Shown: positions 27,742-36,658 of the stretch, piece after piece | How the letters are laid out: the number at the start of each line of letters is the position of its first letter | Position numbering within the stretch: the first letter of the stretch is position 1 | NCBI GenBank assembly: GCA_016713125.1 | Contig: JADJPT010000001.1 | Location: forward strand, 124,001 to 188,000 | DNA from: Betaproteobacteria bacterium | GTDB taxonomy: Bacteria; Pseudomonadota; Gammaproteobacteria; Burkholderiales; SG8-39 | Length of the DNA stretch: 64,000 bases | Direction of reading: 5' to 3' | The notes under the pieces: generated by a model | The model's input: the letters and a program-made list of their open reading frames with translations, nothing else | The model's database searches: none | Told to the model about the DNA's origin: nothing | Position numbers and translations under genes: made by a program

Positions 27742-27770
27742 TTTCGCCGTTCAGGCGCTTTCTCTACAAT
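27742..27770 (+). promoter_or_regulatory. Candidate sigma-70-type promoter of mgtE
   Basis: TACAAT at 27765-27770 is a good -10 hexamer. The -35 region at 27742-27747 (TTTCGC) is weak at a 17-base spacing. It lies in the mtgA-mgtE gap, 47 bases before the mgtE ATG. Confidence 0.4.
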
Positions 27771-27816
27771 GCCGGCACTTCATCGACCGGCTGTTCAAGC
27801 GGTACCTGCGCCCCTC

Positions 27817-29259
27817 ATGGCTGAACTCGCGAACCGGCTGGAAATCGAGGATCTCAAGGAGAACCTGCACGAGGTGCAGGTTCTCCTGCACCGCCATCAG
27901 CTGGTCGAAAGCCTGGTCGCGCGGCAGGACAGTCCCAGGCAGGAGCTGGTCGAGCAGCTCGTGCAGAAGCAGCATCTGGCCGAACTGCGTGCCAAGCTTG
28001 ACCACCTGCATGCGGCTGACGTCGCTTTCATCCTCGAATCGTTGCCGCTCGATGATCGACTCGTCGTCTGGGATCTGGTCAAGGCCGACCGCGACGGCGA
28101 GATCCTTCTCGAGGTGTCCGACGCGGTGCGCGAGTCGCTCATCGCGAGCATGGACACCGAGGAGCTGGTCGCCGCCGCCGAGACGCTCGAGGCCGACGAA
28201 CTCGCCGACCTCGCCCCGGACTTGCCCGAGGACGTCATCCAGGACGTCATACGCTCGCTGCCTCTGGAAGAGCGGGAACAGCTGCGCGCAGCCATGTCGT
28301 ATGCCGAGGGTTCGGTCGGCGCGCTGATGGAGTTCGACATGGTCACGGTGCGCGAGGACGTGACGCTCGAGGCGGTGACGCGCTACCTGCGCCGACTCGA
28401 CGAACTGCCCGACCACACCGACCAGTTGTTCGTGATAGACCGTGCGCACAAGCTCAAAGGCACGCTGCCGCTGGCGCGCCTGATCGTCTCGGACCTGGAG
28501 TTCGAGGTCGGTGCCGTCATGGTGCCGCAGACATTCTCGCTGGGGCCCGAGGATCGCGCCGAGGATGCCGCGCAGGCCTTCGAGCGCTACGACCTGGTGT
28601 CGGCCCCGGTGGTCGACGCCGACGACAAGCTGATCGGCCGGCTGACGGTTAGCGCGGTGGTCGACTACATCCGCGAGTCCAGCGCCGAGCAGGCGCTGGC
28701 GGAAGCCGGTCTGGCCGAGGAGGAGGACATCTTCGCGCCGGTCTGGGACAGCTTCAGGAACCGCTGGTCCTGGCTGGCCGTGAACCTGGTGACCGCGTTC
28801 ATCGCCTCGCGCGTGATCGGCCTGTTCGAAGGCTCGATCGAGAAGCTGGTGGCGCTGGCCGCCCTGATGCCCATCGTCGCCGGCATAGGTGGCAATTCGG
28901 GCAACCAGACCACCACCATGATCGTGCGTGCCATCGCGCTGGGCCAGCTGCAGACCCAGTACTGGCGCAAGTTGTTCATCAAGGAACTGAGCGTGGCGAT
29001 CCTGAACGGACTGGTATGGGGCGGGCTGCTGGGCATTCTTGCCTGGATGCTTTACGACAGCGTGCCGCTGGGCGCGGTCATGACGCTGGCGATGATGCTG
29101 AACCTGGTCCTGGCCGCCCTGGTCGGCGTGGCGATTCCCTATGTGCGCGCGAAATTCGGCAGGGATCCCGCGGTGGGCTCCAGCGTGCTGATCACCGCCT
29201 GCACGGACTCAGGCGGCTTTTTCATCTTTCTCGGCCTTGCCACCCTGTTTCTTCTCTGA
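27817..29259 (+). CDS. mgtE: Magnesium transporter MgtE
   Basis: About 480 residues from ATG 27817 (MAELANRLEIEDLKENL). The MgtE N domain (LHAADVAFILESLPLDDR repeats) is followed by paired CBS domains (VTRYLRRLDELPDHTDQLFV and YDLVSAPVVDADDKLIGRL). The five-helix pore includes PIVAGIGGNSGNQTTTMIVRA and the final TACTDSGGFFIFLGLATL. It is a homodimeric Mg2+ channel gated by cytosolic Mg2+. Confidence 0.94.
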   Translation: MAELANRLEIEDLKENLHEVQVLLHRHQLVESLVARQDSPRQELVEQLVQKQHLAELRAKLDHLHAADVAFILESLPLDDRLVVWDLVKADRDGEILLEVSDAVRESLIASMDTEELVAAAETLEADELADLAPDLPEDVIQDVIRSLPLEEREQLRAAMSYAEGSVGALMEFDMVTVREDVTLEAVTRYLRRLDELPDHTDQLFVIDRAHKLKGTLPLARLIVSDLEFEVGAVMVPQTFSLGPEDRAEDAAQAFERYDLVSAPVVDADDKLIGRLTVSAVVDYIRESSAEQALAEAGLAEEEDIFAPVWDSFRNRWSWLAVNLVTAFIASRVIGLFEGSIEKLVALAALMPIVAGIGGNSGNQTTTMIVRAIALGQLQTQYWRKLFIKELSVAILNGLVWGGLLGILAWMLYDSVPLGAVMTLAMMLNLVLAALVGVAIPYVRAKFGRDPAVGSSVLITACTDSGGFFIFLGLATLFLL

Positions 29260-29838
29260 GCCCATCCAGGCAGCGGTCATGCGTCGCACAGCCTGGAGCT
29301 GGGACTTGATCGCGTAGTCGAACAGGCCCACGCGTTCGGCGAACAATTCCCTGGCGATCGAACTCGGATCGCCGGGCGAAAGTTCGAGGTAGGCGTCGGC
29401 TTCGCCGCTTTCGGCCACGATCCGCATGCCCTGTTTGCGTGCCAGGTGCATCATCGCGCCGTTCTCGGACAGGCAGTGCATGAACAGGCTGGGCAGGCCC
29501 CAGTTGCGTGCATGTACGTGCGCACGCGCGAGCATGGCGCCGCCCAGGCCGAGACCGCGATGTGCGGGCAGGACCGACACCCCGAGCTCGGCAAAGCCTT
29601 CGCCGCGCGCCAGGTGCGCAGCTCCGGCGAGCTTCAGTTCGTCGTCGTACACGCCGAACACGGCATCGCGTTCGAAATCGATGCGTTCGACGTAATCCTT
29701 CACTCCGAAGTCGGAAAGCGGCACGCCGAAGCGCAACCGCCGGTCCTCGGCGTCCAGGGCCAGAAAGTGGGCGAGCAGGGTCTCACGATCCAGTCGCGAG
29801 AGTTCCTTGGTGACGACGTGCATTTCAGTTCCGTTCAT
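29209..29838 (-). CDS. GNAT-family N-acetyltransferase
   Basis: About 209 residues (or 204 from ATG 29823, which has GGA at suitable spacing). The acetyl-CoA-binding motif is VLPAHRGLGLGGAMLARAHVHARNWG, preceded by GAAHLARGEGFAELGVSV. The Lys-rich C-terminal tail lies over the mgtE 3' end with a 51-base convergent overlap. The substrate is unknown. Confidence 0.8.
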   Translation of the reverse strand: MNGTEMHVVTKELSRLDRETLLAHFLALDAEDRRLRFGVPLSDFGVKDYVERIDFERDAVFGVYDDELKLAGAAHLARGEGFAELGVSVLPAHRGLGLGGAMLARAHVHARNWGLPSLFMHCLSENGAMMHLARKQGMRIVAESGEADAYLELSPGDPSSIARELFAERVGLFDYAIKSQLQAVRRMTAAWMGSEKKQGGKAEKDEKAA

Positions 29839-29883
29839 ATGAATTGGACCCTGTAAAGCACGCTTCGTTCCAGGCGCTGGTGC

Positions 29884-31170
29884 TCAGCGTGTCAGGTTCT
29901 GCAAGGATTCGCGCGCCGCGGCCAGCGTCGCCGCGATCTCCGCGGGGCCGTGCGCCGAGGACACGAAGCCGGCCTCGAAGGCGGAAGGGGCAAGATACAC
30001 CCCGCGCGTTAACATTCCGTGAAAGAAGGCATTGAAGCGGTCCTTGTCCGACTCCATGACTTCGGCGAAGCTGCGCGGCACCTGGGCTCGGAAATACATG
30101 CCGAACATGCTGCCCACCGACTGCGCCGAAAATGCCACGCCGGCGCGCGCGGCCTCGGCCGCCAGCCCCTCGACCAGCGTGCGGGTGGTCTGTTCCAAGC
30201 CCTTTGCGAACTCGGGCTGCGCAACCAGTTTCAGGGTGGCCAGCCCCGCGGCCACCGCCACCGGGTTGCCCGACAGGGTGCCCGCCTGGTATACCGGCCC
30301 GAGCGGGGCGATCTTCTCCATCACCTCGCGGCGTCCGCCGAAGGCGCCGACCGGCATGCCGCCGCCGATCACCTTGCCCAGTGTGGTCAGATCCGGGACG
30401 ATCCCGTAGCGCTGCTGCGCGCCGCCCAAGGCGACGCGAAAGCCGGTCATCACTTCGTCGAAGATGAGCACTGCACCGTGCTTCGTGCACTGTGCGCGCA
30501 GCGTCTCGAGGAAGCCGGGAACAGGCAGGATCAGGTTCATGTTGCCGGCCACCGGCTCGACGATCACGCAGGCGATCTCCGCGCCGTGCGCCGCGAACAG
30601 CGCCTCGACCTGCGCGCTGTCGTTGTAATCGAGCACCACCGTATGCTGCGCGATGTCTGCGGGCACGCCGGCCGAACTCGGATTGCCGAAGGTCAGCGCG
30701 CCCGAACCCGCCTTCACCAGCAGGCTGTCGGCATGGCCGTGGTAGCAGCCTTCGAACTTCACGATCTTCGGCCGCCCGGTGTAGCCGCGCGCGAGACGAA
30801 TCGCGCTCATCGTCGCCTCGGTGCCCGACGACACCAGGCGTACCATCTCCATCGAGGGAACCAGTGTGCAGATCAGTTCGGCGAGTTCAATTTTGTTTTC
30901 TGTCGGCGCACCAAAGGACAGCGCACGCGAAGCGGCTGCCTGCACCGCTTCGACCACCGCGGGGTGGGTGTGCCCGGCGGCCATCGGCCCCCAGGAACCC
31001 ACGTAATCTATGTAGCGCTTGCCGTCGGCGTCCCACAGGTAGGCGCCGGAGGCGCGCTCGAAGAAAACCGGCGTGCCGCCGACCGAGCGGAAGGCACGTA
31101 CCGGGGAGTTGACCCCGGCAGGAATGCGCAGTTGGGCGCGCTGGAAAAGTTCTGCGTTGCGTGAGCTCAT
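29884..31170 (-). CDS. hemL: Glutamate-1-semialdehyde 2,1-aminomutase HemL
   Basis: 428 residues. IPAGVNSPVRAFRSVGGTP is the N-terminus and VSSGTEATMSAIRLARGYTGR binds PLP phosphate. FDEVMTGFRVALGGAQ and LTTLGKVIGGGMPVGAFGG, with the PLP-binding Lys, are also present. It makes 5-aminolevulinate for haem. The ATG overlaps the thiE stop as ATGA, so it is translationally coupled to the thiamine genes. Confidence 0.96.
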   Translation of the reverse strand: MSSRNAELFQRAQLRIPAGVNSPVRAFRSVGGTPVFFERASGAYLWDADGKRYIDYVGSWGPMAAGHTHPAVVEAVQAAASRALSFGAPTENKIELAELICTLVPSMEMVRLVSSGTEATMSAIRLARGYTGRPKIVKFEGCYHGHADSLLVKAGSGALTFGNPSSAGVPADIAQHTVVLDYNDSAQVEALFAAHGAEIACVIVEPVAGNMNLILPVPGFLETLRAQCTKHGAVLIFDEVMTGFRVALGGAQQRYGIVPDLTTLGKVIGGGMPVGAFGGRREVMEKIAPLGPVYQAGTLSGNPVAVAAGLATLKLVAQPEFAKGLEQTTRTLVEGLAAEAARAGVAFSAQSVGSMFGMYFRAQVPRSFAEVMESDKDRFNAFFHGMLTRGVYLAPSAFEAGFVSSAHGPAEIAATLAAARESLQNLTR

Positions 31171-31789
31171 GCGGGGTGCGTGTCGGTTTGGTTGAAAAGT
31201 TGCAGGTAACGCGCTGCGCGCGCGCCGATGTCGGGTGCGCCGAAAAGATCGGAGATGACGGCGAGACAATCCGCGCCGGCAAGGATCACGGCCGGCGCAT
31301 TGTCGAGCGAGATGCCACCGATGGCGACCAGGGGTACGCCCAGAGCGCGCGCGCGACTGAACAATTCCAGAGGCGCCCGACCTGCGCCGGGTTTGGTGGA
31401 CGAGCGGTACACGCTGCCGAAGGCGACGTGATCGGCGCCAGCGGCCACGCCGCGCGCGCAAGCTCCAGGCTGTCGTAGCAGGACGCGCCGAGCAGCTTGC
31501 CGAGCAGCGCGCGCCGCGCCACAGCCACGCCGCCGTCCTCGCGACCCACATGCACGCCGTCGGCGTCGATTTCCGCAGCGAGTGCCACGTCGTCGTTGAC
31601 GATCAGCGGCACGCCGCGCGGGCGGCACAGCGCGAGCAAGGCACCGGCCTGCTCCTTGCGCAGGTCGGCGTCGGCCGGCTTGTTGCGGTACTGCAGGACG
31701 GCGATGCCGCCGTCGAGCGCGCGCGTGACCATTGCCAGCAGCTCGCCGGTCGCCGCCCCGTCGGGCGTGATGGCATACAGGCCCCTCAC
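31167..31789 (-). CDS. thiE: Thiamine-phosphate synthase ThiE (one frameshift)
   Basis: About 208 residues from GTG 31789 (VRGLYAITPDG). IAVLQYRNKPADADLRKEQAG, VPLIVNDDVALAAEIDADGVHVGREDG and LVAIGGISLDNAPAVILAGADCLAV are the family motifs. The frame changes near 31448, where a base is missing between LELARAA and AAGADHVAFGSVYRS. It joins HMP-PP and THZ-P. It starts 7 bases after thiD. Confidence 0.9.
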
Positions 31790-31796
31790 GCGTTCC

Positions 31797-32645
31797 TCAC
31801 GAGTCTTCGCGGCCGCCCTCGCGGGCCTCGCTCTCGCCGTCCATGTCGCGCGCCCAGAAGAAGCGGTCCGGCAGGTGCTGCCCCATGCCCGGGCGGAAGC
31901 CGTGCGCGAGGGCCTGCCAGGTGTATTCCTGCGCTTCGCGCACCGCCTCGGGCACATCCAGCCCGTTGGCCAGGGTCGCGGCGATCGCCGAGGCCAGGGT
32001 GCAGCCGGAGCCGTGAAAACTGCCGGTCAGCCGCTTCCAGCGGTCGCTGCGGATCACGCCCTCCTCGCCATACAGGGTGTTGATCACCTCGGGAGTGTTC
32101 TCGTGCGTGCCGGTGATCAGCACGAACTCGCAGCCCAGCGAAATCAGCCGCGTCGCGCACTCCTCCAGATCCGGCTCGTCTTCGTCCTCGTCCTCTTCGG
32201 CCAGACGCCGGGCTTCCATGCTGTTCGGCGTCAACACCGTGGTCTGCGGCACGATGAGCTCGCGCAGTGCGGAGATCATCTCTTCTCCGGCCAGGGGGTC
32301 GCCGCGACCGGAAGCCAGCACCGGGTCCAGGATCACGGGTATCTCGGGATAGTCCGAGATGATCTCGGCGATCACGGCGATGTTCTCGACCGAACCCAGC
32401 ACGCCGAGCTTGAATGCCGAGACCGGCATGTCCTCGAGCAGTTTTCTTGCCTGATCGGCGACCCAGTCGCTGTCGATGGCCAGAACTTCGTCCACCCCGC
32501 GCGTGTCCTGCACGGTCAGCGCGGTCACCACGGACAGCGGATGGCAGCCCATGCTGGCCAGCGTTAGCAGATCGGCCTGAAGACCCGCGCCGCCGGTCGG
32601 ATCGGAGCCGGCGAATGTCAGCACGATGGGCGGCAGGGAAGGCAT
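31797..32645 (-). CDS. thiD: Hydroxymethylpyrimidine/phosphomethylpyrimidine kinase ThiD
   Basis: About 282 residues from ATG 32645 (MPSLPPIVLTFAGSDPTGGAG); the longer frame is untypical. VILDPVLASGRGDPL and GSFHGSGCTLASAIAA with the catalytic Cys/Asp region are ThiD signatures. A very acidic insert (EEDEDEDEPDLEE) follows LTPNSMEARRLA. No TPP riboswitch was recognised upstream. Confidence 0.93.
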   Translation of the reverse strand: MPSLPPIVLTFAGSDPTGGAGLQADLLTLASMGCHPLSVVTALTVQDTRGVDEVLAIDSDWVADQARKLLEDMPVSAFKLGVLGSVENIAVIAEIISDYPEIPVILDPVLASGRGDPLAGEEMISALRELIVPQTTVLTPNSMEARRLAEEDEDEDEPDLEECATRLISLGCEFVLITGTHENTPEVINTLYGEEGVIRSDRWKRLTGSFHGSGCTLASAIAATLANGLDVPEAVREAQEYTWQALAHGFRPGMGQHLPDRFFWARDMDGESEAREGGREDS

Positions 32646-32773
32646 GGGCAAGGCTCTTTGCGCCGTGCGGGCGCGCTTGCTGCGGTTCGCGCGGGCGTAC
32701 GCGGGTGTTACGCGGGCCGGACACACAGATCAGTTAAGATGCCGGGCCATTCTAACTCACACACCTTCACCAC

Positions 32774-32956
32774 ATGTCTGAAAACAAGGAGTTCCGCGCC
32801 TGGATGTGCCTCATTTGCGGCTGGATTTACGATGAAGCCGCCGGGCTGCCGGACGAGGGTATCGCGCCGGGCACGCGCTGGGAGGACGTGCCGATCAACT
32901 GGACGTGTCCGGAGTGCGGCGCGCGCAAGGAGGACTTCGAGATGGTGGAAATCTAG
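32774..32956 (+). CDS. Rubredoxin
   Basis: 60 residues with the two iron-binding knuckles CLICGW and CPECGA and the core aromatics of rubredoxin (MCLICGWIYDEAAG, WEDVPINWTCPECG). It is a small cytoplasmic electron carrier. Its place just upstream of pilG is a conserved beta/gammaproteobacterial arrangement. A TAAGAT -10-like sequence lies about 35 bases upstream. Confidence 0.95.
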   Translation: MSENKEFRAWMCLICGWIYDEAAGLPDEGIAPGTRWEDVPINWTCPECGARKEDFEMVEI

Positions 32957-33027
32957 CCGCCGCGGGACCTGCGCGAGACGGGCGCCGCGGCGCGATAAGG
33001 CATTTGCCGCCGGAGGCTTAACCGGCC

Positions 33028-33057
33028 TTGCTTTGACTTCACTTTAGCGTCTAGTAT
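33028..33057 (+). promoter_or_regulatory. Candidate promoter of the pilGHIJL operon
   Basis: TTGCTT (33028-33033) and TAGTAT (33052-33057) are separated by 18 bases in a locally AT-rich patch of the rubredoxin-pilG gap. The -10 is 44 bases before the pilG ATG. Confidence 0.5.
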
Positions 33058-33100
33058 CGTGCGCTCGCTCGACGCAGGCGGGCGCCACGAGGGGAGGCGC

Positions 33101-33538
33101 ATGTCAGAAACGGCTGCCGCGACGCAGGGGAGTCTCGCGGGTCTGAAAGTCATGGTGATCGACGACTCGAACACCATACGCCGCAGCGCGGAGATTTTCC
33201 TGGTGCAGGCTGGCGCGACCGTGATCCTCGCCGAGGACGGTTTCGATGCGCTTGCCAAGATCGCAGACCATCAACCGGACCTGATCTTCGTCGACATCAT
33301 GATGCCGCGCCTCGACGGATACCAGACCTGCGCTCTGATCAAGAAAAATCCGAAGTTCGGCGCCACGCCGGTGGTCATGCTGTCGTCGAAAGACGGACTG
33401 TTCGACCGTGCGCGCGGTCGCATGGTGGGATCGAGCGAGTATCTGACCAAGCCGTTTTCCAAGGACAGCCTGCTGAAGACCGTCGGTGCGCAGGTGCGGC
33501 CTGCCGAAGCTTCCGTCGCATCCCCGGCGGGCGGCTGA
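33101..33538 (+). CDS. pilG: Twitching-motility response regulator PilG
   Basis: About 145 residues from ATG 33101, with GAGGGGAG upstream. It is a single REC domain: KVMVIDDSNTIRRSAEIFL with the acidic pocket, LIFVDIMMPRLDGYQT with the phosphoacceptor Asp, VVMLSSKDGLFDRARGRMVGSSEYLTKPF with the conserved Lys. The GLFDRARGRMVGSSEYLTKPF stretch is characteristic of PilG. It is phosphorylated by PilL/ChpA and promotes pilus extension. Confidence 0.94.
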   Translation: MSETAAATQGSLAGLKVMVIDDSNTIRRSAEIFLVQAGATVILAEDGFDALAKIADHQPDLIFVDIMMPRLDGYQTCALIKKNPKFGATPVVMLSSKDGLFDRARGRMVGSSEYLTKPFSKDSLLKTVGAQVRPAEASVASPAGG

Positions 33539-33566
33539 TTCGCCCAAACCCCATGGAGACTCGCCC

Positions 33567-33932
33567 ATGCCCGTAAAAAAGATACTCGTCGTCGACGATT
33601 CACCGACCGATCGTCAGTTCATGCTTGAGGCATTGTCCAAGCTCGGGTACCAGGTGGTGCTCGCCGAGAGCGGCGAGGAAGCGGTCGCCAAGGCCAAGAG
33701 CGAATTGCCCGACCTGGTGTTGATGGACGTGGTGATGCCGGGCGCGAATGGTTTCCAGGCCACGCGCACCATCGCACGTGACGAGGCCACAAAACACATT
33801 CCGGTCATCATCTGCACCAGCAAGTCTCAGGAGACCGATCGCATCTGGGGCATGCGCCAGGGTGCGCGCGATTACATCGTAAAGCCCGCCGACATCAATG
33901 AACTGGCGGCCAAGATCGCCGCACTCGGTTAG
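33567..33932 (+). CDS. pilH: Twitching-motility response regulator PilH
   Basis: 121 residues from ATG 33567 (MPVKKILVVDDSPTDRQFML). It is a single REC domain with LPDLVLMDVVMPGANGFQATR and CTSKSQETDRIWGMRQGARDYIVKPA, the latter diagnostic for PilH. The second regulator of the Pil-Chp pathway, it is associated with pilus retraction and phosphate sink roles in Pseudomonas. Confidence 0.94.
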   Translation: MPVKKILVVDDSPTDRQFMLEALSKLGYQVVLAESGEEAVAKAKSELPDLVLMDVVMPGANGFQATRTIARDEATKHIPVIICTSKSQETDRIWGMRQGARDYIVKPADINELAAKIAALG

Positions 33933-33938
33933 GCATCG

Positions 33939-34454
33939 GTGTCCAAGCGCGTCAGCCTGAAGGAATTTCAGGAAGGACTTGCCGGCCGGCTCAAGGCCGC
34001 GGCCAGCGAGGCCGCGCCGACCGCGCGTCTGGGTTTCGAGGCCGGCGGCGGAAATTGGCTGGTCAGGCTGGAGGGTTCAGGCGAGGTGCTGCCCGTGCCG
34101 GAAATCCAGAGCGTGCCCCTGACGCGCGACTGGTTCCTGGGCGTGGCCAACGTGCGCGGCGTGCTTTACGGGGTGACTGATTTCGGCGCGTTCCTGGGGG
34201 TCGGGGCGACGCCACGCGGTCCGCAGAACCGGCTGCTGCTGGTCGGCCAGCCGCACGCGGTGAATTGCGCGCTGCTGGTGTCGCGTCTGGCGGGACTGCG
34301 CAGTGCGGCGGATCTCGTGCCGGAGCAGGTCGAGGATCGCCACGCCGGCTGGACGGCCGGCGCCTGGCGCGACAAGGAAGGGCGTGTCTGGCGCGAGCTC
34401 GACGCGGAGCGGCTGCTCGCGCAGCAGGATTTTCTGGATATCGCCGTGCACTAG
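33939..34454 (+). CDS. pilI: CheW-like adaptor PilI
   Basis: 171 residues from a GTG start. It is a CheW-like domain with VLPVPEIQSVPLTRDWFLGVANVRGVLYGVTDF, matching PilI. It couples the PilJ receptor to the PilL/ChpA kinase. It starts 6 bases after pilH. Confidence 0.93.
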   Translation: MSKRVSLKEFQEGLAGRLKAAASEAAPTARLGFEAGGGNWLVRLEGSGEVLPVPEIQSVPLTRDWFLGVANVRGVLYGVTDFGAFLGVGATPRGPQNRLLLVGQPHAVNCALLVSRLAGLRSAADLVPEQVEDRHAGWTAGAWRDKEGRVWRELDAERLLAQQDFLDIAVH

Positions 34455-34485
34455 CGCACGGCGCATCGGGTCTCACGGAGGAATC

Positions 34486-36630
34486 ATGGCATTCAAGCTG
34501 CCTTTTGGAAAATCCAAGGGCGCCGGCGGCGCAAGCGCCGAACAGGCAAAAACCGCGGCGGTGCCGGCGGCCAAACCCGCGCGCAAGCGCGGCGGTCTGC
34601 CGCTGATCGGCGCGCTGCCGATGGCCAACCAGTTGGGCGTGCTGGGTACGCTGTTCGCGGTGTTGTTCCTGATCGCGCTGGCGCTGGTGTTGATCGACAA
34701 CCGCGATGCACGCCACGGCGCCTCGTACGTGGCCGATGCGGGCCAGTTGCGCATGCTCTCGCAGCGCCTGGCAAAGGCCGCGCAACAGAGCCTGTTCGGC
34801 AATGCCGCCGCCTTCAAGCAGGCGCAGGCCAGCCGCGACGCCTTCGCCAGCATCCTCGACCGGCTGGTCAAGGGCGGCGAGTCGGGCGGCGAGTCGGTGC
34901 CCGCTTCGCCCGACCGCATCCAGCCGACGCTGGAAGCGCTGATGAAGGAATGGGAACGCACCGAACGCAATGCCGGCATCCTGCTCAAGGAGCAGAAGAA
35001 TCTGGTGGGTCTGGGCGCGGCGGTTGCGCAGGTGAACGGCAGCAACCCGCAACTGCTGGATCTGGCGGAGCAGGTGCAGGCGCTGAAGATGCAGGCGGGC
35101 GCGGGTTCGCGGGAAATCTCGGCCGCCGGACAGCTGGTGATGCTCACCCAGCGACTGGCGAAGAATGCCAACGCGCTGCTCGCCGGCGAGACCATCGACG
35201 CGGAAGTGGCATTCCTGCTCGGCAAGGACACCAATGAGTTCCGCGCGCTGCTGACGGCCCTGCGCGAAGGCGGCGGGCAGGCGCGTGTCGCCGCTTCCAG
35301 GGATCCGGATACGCTCGCCAAGCTCACCGAACTCAGCGACGCCTTCAAGGCCTACCAGGAGTCGGTGTCCTCGATCCTGGGCAACATGCAACGCCTGATC
35401 ACGGCCAAGAACGCCGCCTACGCGGTGGTGGCCGATTCCGAGAAACTGCTCGCCGCAACCCAGAAGCTGGCCGAGGAGTACGAGGCCGACCTGGCCGGAC
35501 GCACGACGATCTACGTGGTGGTGGTGCTGTCGCTGCTCGCCATCGGCGTGCTGGCGCTGATGGCCCTGGCCTTCGTGCAGGACGAGCGCACGCGGCGCGA
35601 GGAGGCGGAAAAGCAGCAGCTGGCGGTCAAGCGTACCAACGACCAGAACCAGGAGGCGATCCTGCGTCTCATGAACGAAATGCAGAACTTCGCCGAAGGC
35701 GATCTCACAGTGCGTGCCACGGTGAGTGAGGACATCACCGGCGCGATCGCCGATTCGGTGAACTTCGCCATCGAGGAACTGCGCACACTGGTCGGCAGCA
35801 TCACCACGGCGGCCGACCAGGTGACCAGCGCGTCCGACTCCGCGCAGCAGACTTCCGCCCAGCTTCTGGCGGCCAACGAAAAGCAGTCGCAGGAGATCAA
35901 GACCACCAGCGCCCAGGTGCTGGGGATGGCGCGCGCGATCAACGAGGTTTCGGCCAGCGCATCGCAGTCGGCCAATGTCGCCAAGGCCTCGCTGGAAGCG
36001 GCGCAAAAGGGCCAGCAGGCGGTGCAGAACTCGATCTCCGGCATGAACGACATCCGCGACCAGATCCAGGAGACGGCAAAGCGCATCAAACGGCTGGGCG
36101 AATCCTCCCAGGAGATCGGCGAGATCGTGGAACTGATCTCCGACATCACCGAGCAGACCAACGTGCTGGCGCTGAATGCCGCCATCCAGGCGGCCAGCGC
36201 GGGCGAGGCGGGCCGCGGTTTCACGGTGGTGGCAGAAGAGGTGCAGCGGCTGGCCGAGCGCTCGGCGGAGGCGACCAAGCAGATCGGCGCGATCGTGAAG
36301 ACGATTCAAACCGACACGCAGGACGCCGTGGCGGCGATGGAGAAGAGCACGCAGGGCGTGGTCGAGGGCGCCAAGCTCTCCGACAATGCCGGCCAGGCGC
36401 TGGCCGAGATCGGCGAGGTGTCGGGCAAGCTTGCGCAGCTGATCCAGACCATCTCCCAGACCACGCAGGCGCAGGCCAAATCCGCCGGTGCGGTGGCCAT
36501 GAGCATGCGCAACATCCTCGGCATCACCGAGCAGGCGACCGAGGGAACCAAGCGCACGGCGGCCTCGGTGGGGCAGCTGGCGACGCTGGCACGCGACCTG
36601 AAGAGCTCGGTCGCGAACTTCAAGGTCTGA
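34486..36630 (+). CDS. pilJ: Methyl-accepting chemotaxis protein PilJ
   Basis: About 714 residues from ATG 34486, with a strong GGAGG; the longer frame starting inside pilI is spurious. A Lys/Ala-rich cytoplasmic N-terminus leads to TM1 (NQLGVLGTLFAVLFLIALALVLI). Two PilJ sensor modules follow, each opening like GQLRMLSQRLAK and GQLVMLTQRLAK. Then come TM2 (TIYVVVVLSLLAIGVLALMALAF), a HAMP domain and the MCP signalling hairpin (DITEQTNVLALNAAIQAASAGEAGRGF). It senses surface contact or pilus state in the type IV pilus system. Confidence 0.95.
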   Translation: MAFKLPFGKSKGAGGASAEQAKTAAVPAAKPARKRGGLPLIGALPMANQLGVLGTLFAVLFLIALALVLIDNRDARHGASYVADAGQLRMLSQRLAKAAQQSLFGNAAAFKQAQASRDAFASILDRLVKGGESGGESVPASPDRIQPTLEALMKEWERTERNAGILLKEQKNLVGLGAAVAQVNGSNPQLLDLAEQVQALKMQAGAGSREISAAGQLVMLTQRLAKNANALLAGETIDAEVAFLLGKDTNEFRALLTALREGGGQARVAASRDPDTLAKLTELSDAFKAYQESVSSILGNMQRLITAKNAAYAVVADSEKLLAATQKLAEEYEADLAGRTTIYVVVVLSLLAIGVLALMALAFVQDERTRREEAEKQQLAVKRTNDQNQEAILRLMNEMQNFAEGDLTVRATVSEDITGAIADSVNFAIEELRTLVGSITTAADQVTSASDSAQQTSAQLLAANEKQSQEIKTTSAQVLGMARAINEVSASASQSANVAKASLEAAQKGQQAVQNSISGMNDIRDQIQETAKRIKRLGESSQEIGEIVELISDITEQTNVLALNAAIQAASAGEAGRGFTVVAEEVQRLAERSAEATKQIGAIVKTIQTDTQDAVAAMEKSTQGVVEGAKLSDNAGQALAEIGEVSGKLAQLIQTISQTTQAQAKSAGAVAMSMRNILGITEQATEGTKRTAASVGQLATLARDLKSSVANFKV

Positions 36631-36658
36631 GCGTCGCCGACGCGCGGGCTGCGATCGC

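Noticed and set aside
32646..32773. Possible TPP riboswitch upstream of thiD
   Set aside because: No THI-box consensus was seen in the thiD-rubredoxin gap; only ordinary GC-rich sequence and a -10-like hexamer.
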